Assembly: GCF_900100885.1 (NCBI RefSeq)
Contig: NZ_LT629692.1
Span: 1,674,001 to 1,738,000 of the forward strand
Source of the DNA: Microbacterium pygmaeum
GTDB lineage: Bacteria > Actinomycetota > Actinomycetes > Actinomycetales > Microbacteriaceae
DNA: 64,000 nt
Reading direction: 5' to 3'
Made by a program: the position numbers and the translations under genes. Positions 9,019 through 18,618 of this stretch are shown piece after piece. The notes under the pieces were generated by a model that saw only the letters and a list, made by a program, of their open reading frames with translations, had not been told where the DNA came from and searched no databases. Numbering within the stretch: the stretch's first letter is position 1; the number at the start of each line of letters is the position of its first letter.

Positions 9019-9950
9019 TGACCGCGACGCTGCGCCGCTTCGGCACCCGCGGCTGGCTGCTCTTCGCCGCGATGGCGCTGATCTGGGGCATGCCGTACCT
9101 GTTCATCAAGCAGGCCGTCGACTCGTACTCACCGGCATCCGTCGTCGCCGGCCGCACCCTGCTCGGTGCGCTCCTGCTCCTGCCCTTCGCCCTCCGGCAG
9201 AAGGCCCTGCGCCCGGCGTGGCGCAAGATCGGGTGGGTCCTGGCGTTCGGCGCCATCGAGATGGCCGGCCCGTTCCTGCTGCTCGGCCACGCCGAACAGA
9301 CGCTCCCCTCTGGGTTGACCGGGCTCCTGGTGGCGACCGTGCCCCTTTTCGCCGCGATCATCGCCTTCGCCGGCGGTGACCGCGCGATCCTGAAGCCCCT
9401 TCGCACGACCGGGCTGATCGTCGGGTTCGTCGGCGTCGGCATCATTGTCGCAGGACCCGGCCTGGCCGCCGGAGGCACTTTGGGTCTGGTCGCGATCGGC
9501 GAAGTGCTGCTGGTGGCGGTCCTCTACGCGATCGCCCCCTTCATCGTGGCCCGCAAGCTGCAGGACGTGCCGTCCCTCGGCACCATCACGCTCTCGCTCG
9601 GCGCCGTGGGCCTGTTCTACCTGCCGATCGCCCTGCTCACCCAGCACGAGGTGCCTACCGTCCAGAGCACGGTGTCGCTGGTCGCGCTCGCGGTGATCTG
9701 CACGGCAGTCGCGTTCATCGTCTTCTTCGCGCTGATCGATCACGTCGGACCCGCTCGCGCACCACTGTTCACCTACGTCAATCCCGTGGTGGCGATCCTC
9801 CTTGGTGCGCTGATCCTCGGCGAGCAGATCACGATCGGCCTGCTGATCGGCTTCCCGTTGGTGATCTTCGGATGCTGGCTGGCAGCCACCGGCGGAGTGA
9901 TCCGCGAGCGTCCGCCGACCGAGGAACTTCCGCCCGTCGCCCCTGGCTGA
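9018..9950 (+). CDS. EamA/DMT-family drug-metabolite transporter
   Basis: Inner-membrane transporter of about 310 residues with ten predicted hydrophobic segments arranged as two EamA repeats. The first repeat begins LLFAAMALIWGMPYLFIKQAV and the second begins near LVAIGEVLLVAVLYAIAPFIV; the C-terminal region has LGEQITIGLLIGFPLVIFGCWLA. The ATG at 9018 overlaps the recR stop as TGATG; a GTG three bases earlier is an equal alternative. The transported compound is unknown. The gene following it is on the opposite strand and ends 5 bases away. Confidence 0.85.
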   Translation: MTATLRRFGTRGWLLFAAMALIWGMPYLFIKQAVDSYSPASVVAGRTLLGALLLLPFALRQKALRPAWRKIGWVLAFGAIEMAGPFLLLGHAEQTLPSGLTGLLVATVPLFAAIIAFAGGDRAILKPLRTTGLIVGFVGVGIIVAGPGLAAGGTLGLVAIGEVLLVAVLYAIAPFIVARKLQDVPSLGTITLSLGAVGLFYLPIALLTQHEVPTVQSTVSLVALAVICTAVAFIVFFALIDHVGPARAPLFTYVNPVVAILLGALILGEQITIGLLIGFPLVIFGCWLAATGGVIRERPPTEELPPVAPG

Positions 9951-9955
9951 CGACG

Positions 9956-10447
9956 TCAGCGCAGCACTTCGACCAGCGCGACCCACGACACGATGAGCGC
10001 GGCGACGATCGCGAGGATGGCGCCCGCCGCCGCGAAGTACAGCCCGGCCGGCTGCGAGGCCACCGCGAGTCCGCCCGCGACGAGGTAGGCGGCGACAGGG
10101 AGGAATCCCAGGGCGACCTTGGCCCAGTTCGCCTTGTGTCGCGGATCGTGGTCCTCGAGCACGGCTCGGGTGATCATGATCTGGAACAGCAGCGCGCCGA
10201 GCGCGATGACGAGCACCACGATCCCGTACACGGTCTCGTTGATGGCGGGCATGAGCGCGGATGCCGAGACCACCAGCGCCGCGACGAGCATGACGATGCC
10301 CGATCCCAGGCGGGCGGTGAGTGAGCGCGACTTCACGATGTCGCCGATGTTGACACTCGCGGCGACGATGACCAACCCGCCCAGCGCTGCAGTGGCACCC
10401 GCGATCGCGACGTTGAAGTCCTTCCACTCCAGGAGCAGCTCGTTCAT
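9956..10447 (-). CDS. Small integral membrane protein of unknown function
   Basis: A 163-residue protein with four to five hydrophobic helices (for example ALGGLVIVAASVNI, IVMLVAALVVSASALM, VVLVIALGALLFQIMI, LGFLPVAAYLVAGGLAVA and AAGAILAIVAALIVSWVAL). I do not recognise the family. The ATG at 10447 lies 7 bases from a minus-strand TATCGT -10 box (10459-10454), consistent with a leaderless transcript and supporting the start. It is convergent with the EamA gene and divergent from lysC. Confidence 0.75.
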   Translation of the reverse strand: MNELLLEWKDFNVAIAGATAALGGLVIVAASVNIGDIVKSRSLTARLGSGIVMLVAALVVSASALMPAINETVYGIVVLVIALGALLFQIMITRAVLEDHDPRHKANWAKVALGFLPVAAYLVAGGLAVASQPAGLYFAAAGAILAIVAALIVSWVALVEVLR

Positions 10448-10602
10448 GCGATCACGATAGCGAACCGAGGCGCCGCGAACCCGTCACATGGCCGGTCCGG
10501 CATGGGGTGCTCCGTAAGATGGACCGTTGGACGCGGCATCCGTTCCGGCGTCCTCCAGCATCCGTGCCCCGCTCGGGGTGACGCGCATCCGGGAGTCTGA
10601 TC

Positions 10603-11889
10603 GTGGCGTTGTTCGTGCAGAAGTACGGCGGGTCCTCCGTCGCCGACGCCGCGAGCATCAAGCGCGTCGCGAAGCGGATCGTCGACACGCGTCGGGCCGG
10701 ACACGACGTCGTCGTGGCCGTCAGTGCGATGGGCGACACCACCGACGAGCTGCTGGAACTTGCCAACGAGGTCGCCCCGATCCCCGCGCCGCGTGAGCTG
10801 GACATGCTGCTCTCCAGCGGAGAGCGCATCTCCATGGCGCTGCTGGCCATGGCCATCCATTCGATGGGCTTCGAGGCGCGCTCGTTCACCGGCAGCCAGG
10901 CGGGAATGATCACGGATGCCACGCACGGCGCGGCCCGCATCGTCGACGTGACCCCGATCCGCCTGCGAGAGGCGCTGGACGAGGGCGCGATCGTGATCGT
11001 GGCCGGGTTCCAGGGCTTCAACCGCGACACCCGCGACATCACCACGCTCGGCCGCGGCGGATCCGACACCACGGCCGTCGCTCTGGCCGCCGCGCTCGAT
11101 GCCGACGTGTGCGAGATCTACAGCGACGTGGACGGCATCTTCACCGCCGACCCGCGCGTCGTGCCGAAGGCGCAGAAGCTCACGCACGTCTCCAGCGAGG
11201 AGATGCTCGAGCTCGCGGCCAACGGGGCGAAGGTGCTCTACATCCGCGCCGTGGAGTACGCGCGGCGCCACGGCGTTCTGATTCACGCGCGGTCGACGTT
11301 CAGTTCCGCCGAGGGCACCTGGGTGCTCGCGCCGGGGATGGCGCTGCCGGCGGGACGAGAAGGGGAGAACATGGAAGAGCCGATCGTCGCGGGAGTCGCG
11401 ACCGACCTCAGCCAGGCCAAGATCACGGTGCTCGGCGTTCCCGACGTTCCAGGCAAGGCCGCCGAGATCTTCAAGATCGTCGCGAAGTCCGGGGCAAACG
11501 TCGACATGATCGTTCAGAACGTCTCCGCGGCCACGACGGGTCGCACCGACATCTCCTTCACGCTCCCGAAGGAGGACGCGGCGACCGCGCTGCGCGCCCT
11601 CTCGGCTGAGCAGCCAGACGTCGGTTTCGAGTCGCTCGTGCACGACGACCAGATCGGGAAGCTCTCGGTCGTGGGCGCCGGCATGCGCACACATTCGGGC
11701 GTCTCGGCCACGCTCTTCGAGGCGCTCAGCGTCTCGGGCATCAACATCGAGATGATCTCGACCAGTGAGATCCGCATCTCGGTCGTGTTGCGAGGCGACG
11801 AGCTCGCTGAGGCGGCGCGCATGGTGCACACCGCCTACGGGCTCGACGGCGACACCGACGCCGTCATCCACGCTGGCACCGGCCGCTGA
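10603..11889 (+). CDS. lysC: Aspartate kinase with in-frame internal start
   Basis: Phosphorylates aspartate, the first step to lysine, diaminopimelate, threonine and methionine. The kinase domain begins VQKYGGSSVADA; two C-terminal ACT repeats for feedback control start at ITVLGVPDVPG and LSVVGAGMRTHSG. The GTG at 10603 has GGGAG about 8 bases upstream. A TAAGAT -10 box at 10515-10520 predicts a leader near 75 bases. An in-frame ATG at 11371 preceded by GGGGAGA would yield a separate regulatory beta subunit of about 172 residues, as in corynebacterial and Bacillus alpha2-beta2 aspartokinases; that use is inferred. asd lies 348 bases downstream. Confidence 0.96.
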   Translation: MALFVQKYGGSSVADAASIKRVAKRIVDTRRAGHDVVVAVSAMGDTTDELLELANEVAPIPAPRELDMLLSSGERISMALLAMAIHSMGFEARSFTGSQAGMITDATHGAARIVDVTPIRLREALDEGAIVIVAGFQGFNRDTRDITTLGRGGSDTTAVALAAALDADVCEIYSDVDGIFTADPRVVPKAQKLTHVSSEEMLELAANGAKVLYIRAVEYARRHGVLIHARSTFSSAEGTWVLAPGMALPAGREGENMEEPIVAGVATDLSQAKITVLGVPDVPGKAAEIFKIVAKSGANVDMIVQNVSAATTGRTDISFTLPKEDAATALRALSAEQPDVGFESLVHDDQIGKLSVVGAGMRTHSGVSATLFEALSVSGINIEMISTSEIRISVVLRGDELAEAARMVHTAYGLDGDTDAVIHAGTGR

Positions 11890-11891
11890 GC

Positions 11892-11913
11892 CGCGCGGTT
11901 CAACAGCCGCGCG
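11892..11913 (+). terminator. Hairpin just after lysC stop
   Basis: Perfect 7-bp stem CGCGCGG (11892-11898) and CCGCGCG (11907-11913) with an 8-base loop, starting 3 bases after the lysC stop. There is no T tract, so it may be a weak or Rho-assisted 3' end rather than a classical terminator. Confidence 0.4.
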
Positions 11914-12046
11914 ACGTAATCAGGCATTTCCGTCATGGGAGAAGCGATCTGGACGCATCCTGACCGAATCTCCTGAATTGTCGACGCGTTCGTAGTTCGG
12001 GGCATCCGTTCCTCTTCCTGGCGCAGTCGCCCGCGCCGCAGCAGGA

Positions 12047-12135
12047 GATCCGGCCAGGACAGGTTCCTCCGTGCCGAATCGGCCTGCCCTGGCCGGATCA
12101 CCTGTCCTCGATCAGCCACCTGCCCGCATTCGGCA
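12047..12135. repeat. Crossed inverted repeats between lysC and asd
   Basis: This part of the 348-base lysC-asd spacer holds three inverted repeats. GATCCGGCCAGG at 12047-12058 pairs perfectly with 12088-12099. GGACAGGT at 12057-12064 pairs with ACCTGTCC at 12100-12107. TGCCGAAT at 12072-12079 pairs with ATTCGGCA at 12128-12135. The second and third pairs cross the first, so alternative or pseudoknotted folds are possible. It sits about 65 bases before the predicted asd promoter (TAGAAT, 12200-12205), so it is outside the predicted asd mRNA. No protein-coding gene is supported in the spacer. Confidence 0.6.
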
Positions 12136-12237
12136 GTTTTCCGTCGGCGCCCGACCGTCCAGCGAGCCGTGCGCGCCGGAGCGCCGCGGGCGCAGCCGGT
12201 AGAATCGGGCGACCCCCGCACTACGAGGAGCACTCCC

Positions 12238-13308
<1,071 letters not shown>

Positions 13309-13316
13309 GGTTGTCG

Positions 13317-13333
13317 CGGGGTTAAGAACCCCG
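13317..13333 (+). terminator. Stem-loop after asd
   Basis: Perfect 7-bp stem CGGGGTT (13317-13323) / AACCCCG (13327-13333) with a 3-base loop AAG, followed by GAGTTTG. The stem is good but the T run is short, so termination strength is uncertain. Confidence 0.55.
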
Positions 13334-13356
13334 GAGTTTGACGTCGCGTGGCGCCG

Positions 13357-13380
13357 CGAACACGCGAGGGCCCGTGTTCG
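13357..13380. promoter_or_regulatory. Inverted-repeat candidate operator of mqo
   Basis: CGAACACG (13357-13364) and its perfect complement CGTGTTCG (13373-13380) with an 8-base spacer. The repeat ends 6 bases before the mqo -10 box TAGACT (13387-13392), so a dimeric regulator bound here would cover the -35 region. The regulator is unknown. Confidence 0.5.
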
Positions 13381-13398
13381 GCGAACTAGACTTGTGCG

Positions 13399-14871
13399 GT
13401 GACAGAAACCGTCGATGCCGTCCTCATCGGTGGTGGCATCATGAGCGCCACCCTCGGGACTTTCCTCTCCGAACTCCAGCCCGACTGGAAGATCGCCGTC
13501 TACGAGCGTCTCCACGACGTCGGGATGGAGAGCTCGAACGCGTGGAACAACGCCGGTACCGGACACGCGGCGCTGTGCGAGTTGAACTACACCCCCGAGG
13601 CGGCCGACGGTTCGGTCGACACGGCCAAGGCGATCACGATCAACGAGCAGTTCCAGCAGAGCCGTCAGTTCTGGTCGTCCCTGGTCGACGAGGGTGTGCT
13701 GGATGCTCCGTCGACGTTCATCAACTCCGCGCCGCACATGACCTTCGTGCGGGGCGAGAAGGACGTCGCTTTCCTGAAGAAGCGCTACGAGGCGCTGCGG
13801 ACGCAGCCCCTGTTCGAGGGCATCCAGTACAGCGAGGATTCACGCGTCATCAACAGCTGGGCGCCACTGCTCATGCAGAAGCGCCGCGCCGGTGAGCCGT
13901 TCGCTGCCACGCGGGTGACATCCGGCACCGACGTGGACTTCGGCGCGCTCACACATCAGCTCTTCGACAATCTCCGTGAGCGGGGCGCCGAGGTGGTCAC
14001 CAACCGTGAGGTGAAGTCGATCAAGCGCCAGAAGGACGACACCTGGCTCATCAAGTGGCGCAACTCCATCGGGCGTACGCCGGGCGCCACCCGTGCGCGG
14101 TTCGTGTTCGTCGGCGCCGGTGGATGGGCGATCAAGCTGCTGCAGAGCTCCGGCATCCCCGAGATCTCCGGGTACGGGGTGTTCCCGATCGGCGGCCAGT
14201 GGCTGAAGACCAGCAATCCGGCGCTCGTCGCGCAGCACAAAGCGAAGGTCTACTCCCAGGCCTCGGTCGGGGCGCCGCCGATGTCGGTGCCGCACCTGGA
14301 CACCCGTGTCGTGAACGGCGAGGCCTCGCTGCTCTTCGGCCCGTTCGCCACCTTCAGCCCGAAGTTCCTCAAGAACGGCTCCATGTTCGATCTCGTCGCC
14401 CAGGTTCGCCCCGGCAACCTCTGGCCGATGATGAAGGTCGCCATCGACAACCCGTCCCTGATCACCTACCTCGTGGGCGAGCTGCTGAAGAACCACAAGA
14501 AGAAGGTCGACAGCCTCCGCACGTTCATGCCGACGGCCAAGGACGAGGACTGGGAGCTGCTGGATGCCGGGCAGCGCGCCCAGGTCATGAAGAAGGATCC
14601 GAAGAAGGGCGGCGTGCTGCAGTTCGGCACCGAGGTCGTCACTTCGAAGGACGGCACCATCGCGGGCCTTCTCGGCGCGTCGCCCGGAGCCTCGACCGCC
14701 GTGTCGATCATGCTCGGCCTGCTCCAGACCTGTTTCCCCGATCGGATCGCCGAATGGGAGCCCCGGCTGCGCGAGCTGATCCCGAGCTACGGCGAGAAGC
14801 TGAACCCGCGCCCTGAGATCGCGGCCGAGGTGCTCAGCGAGACCGCCGAGACGCTCGCGCTCACCGCCTGA
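13399..14871 (+). CDS. mqo: Malate:quinone oxidoreductase
   Basis: Membrane-associated FAD enzyme oxidising malate to oxaloacetate and passing electrons to quinone, an alternative or complement to NAD malate dehydrogenase in the TCA cycle. The 490-residue product starts with the FAD motif VLIGGGIMSATLGTFL and has the family features ESSNAWNNAGTGHAALCELNYTP and, near the C-terminus, LLGASPGASTAVSIM. The GTG at 13399 is 7 bases after the TAGACT -10 box, indicating a leaderless mRNA. An inverted repeat sits over the -35 region, so the gene is probably regulated individually. Confidence 0.96.
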   Translation: MTETVDAVLIGGGIMSATLGTFLSELQPDWKIAVYERLHDVGMESSNAWNNAGTGHAALCELNYTPEAADGSVDTAKAITINEQFQQSRQFWSSLVDEGVLDAPSTFINSAPHMTFVRGEKDVAFLKKRYEALRTQPLFEGIQYSEDSRVINSWAPLLMQKRRAGEPFAATRVTSGTDVDFGALTHQLFDNLRERGAEVVTNREVKSIKRQKDDTWLIKWRNSIGRTPGATRARFVFVGAGGWAIKLLQSSGIPEISGYGVFPIGGQWLKTSNPALVAQHKAKVYSQASVGAPPMSVPHLDTRVVNGEASLLFGPFATFSPKFLKNGSMFDLVAQVRPGNLWPMMKVAIDNPSLITYLVGELLKNHKKKVDSLRTFMPTAKDEDWELLDAGQRAQVMKKDPKKGGVLQFGTEVVTSKDGTIAGLLGASPGASTAVSIMLGLLQTCFPDRIAEWEPRLRELIPSYGEKLNPRPEIAAEVLSETAETLALTA

Positions 14872-14906
14872 CGGTGACTGCGCACCCGCACCCCTAGGGT
14901 GGGGGC

Positions 14907-16856
14907 ATGCGACGCGGCTGGGGAAGACGTGCGCGACGGGCGATCGCCGTCGTCGTGGCCGGTGTGCTGCTTGTCGTGTCCACGGCGGCGCCGGCTGCGG
15001 CATCCGTCGAGGATTTCTCCTACGACGCCCTCGACGCCGACTTCTTCCTCGTCCGCGGTGCCGGTGGGATCAGCGACCTGTACGTGATCGAGACGCGAGT
15101 CGTCCGCTTCCCCGAGTTCGATCAGAACAAGGGCATCGTCCGGTGGATCCCGAAAGCCGACTCCGGCATCGCGCACGACACCGACGTGGTGAACGTGACG
15201 GGCGTCGACGGCGAGGCGATCCCGTGGTGGACCGAGGAGGACGAGGACCACCTCACGGTGCTCACCGGCGATGACTCCTACGTGCGCGGCGTGCAGACCT
15301 ACGTCATCTCGTACACGATGCGCGATGTGGTGCTGCGCTACGACGACACCGATGCCGATGAGTTCTTCTGGGATGTCGTGGAGTCCGATCACGCCCAGTC
15401 TTTCGACCGAATCACCGCGAACGTCCGGATCGCGGGCGTTCCCGCAGAGGGGCTCCTGCCGGCGCGGTCGTTCTGCTACTCCGGACCCGACGGCTCCACC
15501 GACCCGTGCGAGATGTCCGGACCCGTCGCGGATGCGCAGTGGCCCGCGGAGGTCCAGGCTTGGGCGGCGGGGGTCGGGGCGCCGGATGCCGCGGCATCCG
15601 CCGTCTCGTTCACCGCGACCGACAGCGGGCTGGGCGCCGACGAGGGCGTCACGGTCGCGATCGGCTTCGCACAAGGCACGTTCGCTGCCCCCACCCCGCC
15701 GCCCCCGCCGCCGTACCCGTGGTGGGACTGGATCCTGCCGCTGGCGGCCCTGTTCTCCGGCTTCGGCGGACTGGTCGTCCTGCTCGTGCTGCGCGTCACG
15801 CTGCGGCGAAACCCTGACCGTTCGCCGGTGATCGTCCAGTACTCGCCGCCGCCGGACGAGTCGCTGACCCTGTCCGCCGGCGTGCTGGATGTCCCCGAGC
15901 GTGCCATGGCCGCGCATCTCGTCGATCTCGCCGTCCGCGACGCCGTGGAACTGCGCGCGTCCGGGGATCGGAAGGACCCCGACGACTTCGAGGTCGTGCT
16001 GCGCAGCACGGACGGCCTCGAGCACGACGACCTCCGCGTGCTGGACACACTGTTCGCCAAGAACGCGAAGCCCGGCGCAGAGGTGGACCTCGGCACGTTC
16101 GCCACACGCCCGCCGCCGAGGTCGGTGACCTATGTCCGCCGTATCGACGAGTTCACGGTGCAGCGCGGCTACCGCAGCAAGCTCCCCGCATGGATCGGCG
16201 CGCTGCGAGCGGCGTTCACCCTGGGCGGGTTCTTCCTGGCGATGGGGCTCATCTTCTTCGCCGACACCGCCTTCGATGCCCTGAACGACCTCGTCCCCGG
16301 GGGCGGCTGGGTGTACATCGCGGGGATCGCGAGCGGGTTCTTCGCCTTCCTCGTGCTGCCGTTCGTGCGACTGCCGAAATCGGTGCTCACCCTCGCCGGC
16401 GGCATGCACAAGACGTACCTCGAGGGAATCCGGGAGTACCTGCGCCTGGCCGAGGAGGACCGCCTCCGGGCGGCGCAGTCGCCGCGCACGGCCGACCTCG
16501 TGTCCTCCGGAACGCGCGCATACGCCGACAGTCCGAATCGCCCGGGGGACAGCGTCGTGAACCTCTACGAGCGTCTCCTCCCGTATGCCGTCCTCTTCGG
16601 CATGGAGCGGCAATGGGCCGACGTCATCCGCGCCGCCGCGCCCGCGGTGGCGGGATCGAGCTCGCTCCTGGATGCCGTCAGCTCGCGCTCGCTGTCGGAT
16701 GCCTCGTCTTCGATCGGCCGGATGGCCTCGACCCCCGTCTCGTCCGGGAGATCCAGCAGCTCTTCGAGCAGCTCGGGCTGGTCCTCGTCCGGCGGCTCGT
16801 CCGGCGGCGGGTCCTCCGGCGGGGGTGGCGGAGGCGGCGGCTCCGGCGGACGCTGA
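14907..16856 (+). CDS. Secreted-domain membrane protein, DUF2207 family
   Basis: 649-residue membrane protein. It has an N-terminal signal peptide (positively charged start, then VVVAGVLLVVSTAAPAAA), a large extracytoplasmic DUF2207-type domain containing FFLVRGAGGISDLYVIET, a transmembrane helix around WILPLAALFSGFGGLVVLLV, then two further helices near residues 430 and 475. It ends in a Ser/Gly-rich low-complexity tail (SSSSS...GGGGGGGG). Function of the family is unknown. ATG 14907 is 7 bases after a TAGGGT -10 box, so probably leaderless. The gene stands alone between mqo and thymidine kinase. Confidence 0.85.
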   Translation: MRRGWGRRARRAIAVVVAGVLLVVSTAAPAAASVEDFSYDALDADFFLVRGAGGISDLYVIETRVVRFPEFDQNKGIVRWIPKADSGIAHDTDVVNVTGVDGEAIPWWTEEDEDHLTVLTGDDSYVRGVQTYVISYTMRDVVLRYDDTDADEFFWDVVESDHAQSFDRITANVRIAGVPAEGLLPARSFCYSGPDGSTDPCEMSGPVADAQWPAEVQAWAAGVGAPDAAASAVSFTATDSGLGADEGVTVAIGFAQGTFAAPTPPPPPPYPWWDWILPLAALFSGFGGLVVLLVLRVTLRRNPDRSPVIVQYSPPPDESLTLSAGVLDVPERAMAAHLVDLAVRDAVELRASGDRKDPDDFEVVLRSTDGLEHDDLRVLDTLFAKNAKPGAEVDLGTFATRPPPRSVTYVRRIDEFTVQRGYRSKLPAWIGALRAAFTLGGFFLAMGLIFFADTAFDALNDLVPGGGWVYIAGIASGFFAFLVLPFVRLPKSVLTLAGGMHKTYLEGIREYLRLAEEDRLRAAQSPRTADLVSSGTRAYADSPNRPGDSVVNLYERLLPYAVLFGMERQWADVIRAAAPAVAGSSSLLDAVSSRSLSDASSSIGRMASTPVSSGRSSSSSSSSGWSSSGGSSGGGSSGGGGGGGGSGGR

Positions 16857-16890
16857 ACCTGGACCGACGGCGGGCGGCTACGCTCGCTTC

Positions 16891-17550
16891 GTGGCCAAAC
16901 TGTACTTCCGCTACGGGGCGATGAACTCGGGCAAGTCCTCGTCGTTGCTGCAGGCCGCGTACAACTACGAGGAGCGCGGCCAGCATGTCCTGCTGGCCAA
17001 ACCCGCCATCGACACCAAGGAGTCCGATCGCATCTCGAGTCGGCTGGGCATGTCGCGCGAGGTGGATTTCCTGATCCCGCCGGACGCGGACCTGCGCGCG
17101 CTGTTCGCCGAGCACCGCGCGCGCGTCCAGCACTCCGCGTCGGACGCGCTGATCCCCGAGCAGACCGCCGGCGACCGACCCGTCGACGTCGCCTGCCTTC
17201 TGGTCGACGAGGCCCAGTTCCTCACGCCGGGACAGGTCGACGATCTCCTGCGGATCGTGGTGCTCGACGGCGTCCCGGTGCTGGCGTACGGCATCCGCAC
17301 CGACTTCCGCACCGAGGCCTTCCCGGGCTCGCGCCGCCTCCTGGAACTTGCCCACAGCCTGGAGGAGCTCAAGACGATCTGCCGCTGCGGTCGCAAGGCG
17401 ATCTTCAACGCCCGGCTGGTCGGAGGACGGTTCGTCTTCGACGGCGACCAGGTCGCGATCGACGAGTTGAACCCCGACCGCGTGACCTACGAGTCGATGT
17501 GCGCGGAGTGCTATCTGCGGGAATCCGGCGGGCGTCTCGACGGCCGCTGA
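16891..17550 (+). CDS. tdk: Thymidine kinase, type II
   Basis: Phosphorylates thymidine in nucleotide salvage. The 219-residue product shows the P-loop YGAMNSGKSSSLLQ, a DEAQF Walker B motif, and zinc-binding cysteines in CRCGRKA and CAECY, all typical of type II thymidine kinases. The GTG at 16891 is 7 bases after a TACGCT -10 box (16879-16884), which supports it over the longer open frame reaching back into the preceding gene. galE follows 40 bases later with its own promoter. Confidence 0.95.
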   Translation: MAKLYFRYGAMNSGKSSSLLQAAYNYEERGQHVLLAKPAIDTKESDRISSRLGMSREVDFLIPPDADLRALFAEHRARVQHSASDALIPEQTAGDRPVDVACLLVDEAQFLTPGQVDDLLRIVVLDGVPVLAYGIRTDFRTEAFPGSRRLLELAHSLEELKTICRCGRKAIFNARLVGGRFVFDGDQVAIDELNPDRVTYESMCAECYLRESGGRLDGR

Positions 17551-17590
17551 GCGCGGCGGGCAGGCGAGCGGGAATCGCTACGCTGGGAGC

Positions 17591-18610
17591 ATGCGAGTAC
17601 TCCTTGCCGGCGGCGCCGGCTACATCGGCGCGCACACCGCGGTCGCCCTGCTGGATGCCGGACACGACGTCGTCCTGCTCGACGACCTCTCCGGCACGAG
17701 CGCGGTCGCTGCGGATCGGGTCGAGACCATCACAGGCAGGGCCGCGCCGCTCGTGATCGGCGACGCGGCCGATGACGACGTCGTCGAACGCGTCTTCGCG
17801 GAGCACGGACCGATCGACGCGATCATCCACCTGGCAGCGTTCAAGGCCGTGGGGGAGTCGACCCAGAAGCCGTTGGAGTACTACTCCAACAACCTCGACA
17901 CGACGTTCGCCCTGCTGCGGGCGGGGGTGGCCCACGGCATCCGCTCGTTCGTCTTCTCGAGCACCGGCACGGTCTACTCCGACCCGGCCGACCTGCCGTT
18001 CACCGAGGAGTCGACGACCAGCATCGACCTGTCCAACGCCTACAGCAAATCGAAGCGGATGAACGAGGTCGTCCTTGCCGACGTCGCCCGCGTGAACCCC
18101 GACCTCAACATCACGGTGCTGAGGTACTTCAATCCGGTCGGCGCGCACCCGAGCGGCCTCATCGGCGAAGACCCGGCCGGCATCCCGAACAACCTGATGC
18201 CCTACGTCTCACGCGTGGCCATCGGCACGCTCGACCGGGTCGGCGTGTTCGGCGACGACTACGACACTCCGGACGGCACCGGGCTGCGCGACTACATCCA
18301 CGTCGTCGACCTGGCCGAGGGTCATGTCGCGGCGTTGGAGAAGGCGCAGCCCGGGTTCGCGGTCTTCAATCTCGGCACCGGCGTCCCGGTCAGCGTGCTC
18401 GAGCTGATCGCCTCGTTCGAGAAGGCGGTCGGCCATGACCTGCCGAAGGAGATCCTCGGCCGGCGGCCGGGAGACGTCGCAGCGACGTACTGCGATCCCG
18501 GCAGGGCTCGACGCGATCTGGACTGGTCGACCAGGCTCACGATCGACGATGCGTGCGCGGACTACTGGAACTGGCAGACGAAGAACCCGCAGGGCTACGC
18601 GACCGCCTGA
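17591..18610 (+). CDS. galE: UDP-glucose 4-epimerase
   Basis: Interconverts UDP-glucose and UDP-galactose for galactose use and surface polysaccharide synthesis. It is a 339-residue extended short-chain dehydrogenase with the NAD motif VLLAGGAGYIGAHTAV, catalytic region SSTGTVYSD and YxxxK as NAYSKSKRMNE, and family signatures RYFNPVGAHPSG and GTGLRDYIHVVDLAEGH. ATG 17591 lies 7 bases after TACGCT (17579-17584), so probably leaderless. It converges with a DUF1295 gene, with 8 bases between the stop codons. Confidence 0.95.
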   Translation: MRVLLAGGAGYIGAHTAVALLDAGHDVVLLDDLSGTSAVAADRVETITGRAAPLVIGDAADDDVVERVFAEHGPIDAIIHLAAFKAVGESTQKPLEYYSNNLDTTFALLRAGVAHGIRSFVFSSTGTVYSDPADLPFTEESTTSIDLSNAYSKSKRMNEVVLADVARVNPDLNITVLRYFNPVGAHPSGLIGEDPAGIPNNLMPYVSRVAIGTLDRVGVFGDDYDTPDGTGLRDYIHVVDLAEGHVAALEKAQPGFAVFNLGTGVPVSVLELIASFEKAVGHDLPKEILGRRPGDVAATYCDPGRARRDLDWSTRLTIDDACADYWNWQTKNPQGYATA

Positions 18611-18618
18611 GCCCGGCG

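Noticed and set aside
11835..12005. Minus-strand frame beginning MPRTTNAST with a good ribosome site, overlapping the lysC end
   Set aside because: It runs 55 bases into lysC antisense, has no recognisable domain, and crosses the lysC 3' hairpin; coding is not supported.
14881..14906. CCCCTAGGGTGGGGG upstream of DUF2207 as a terminator hairpin of mqo
   Set aside because: It overlaps the -10 box and start of the next gene and lacks a T tract; the promoter reading explains it better.
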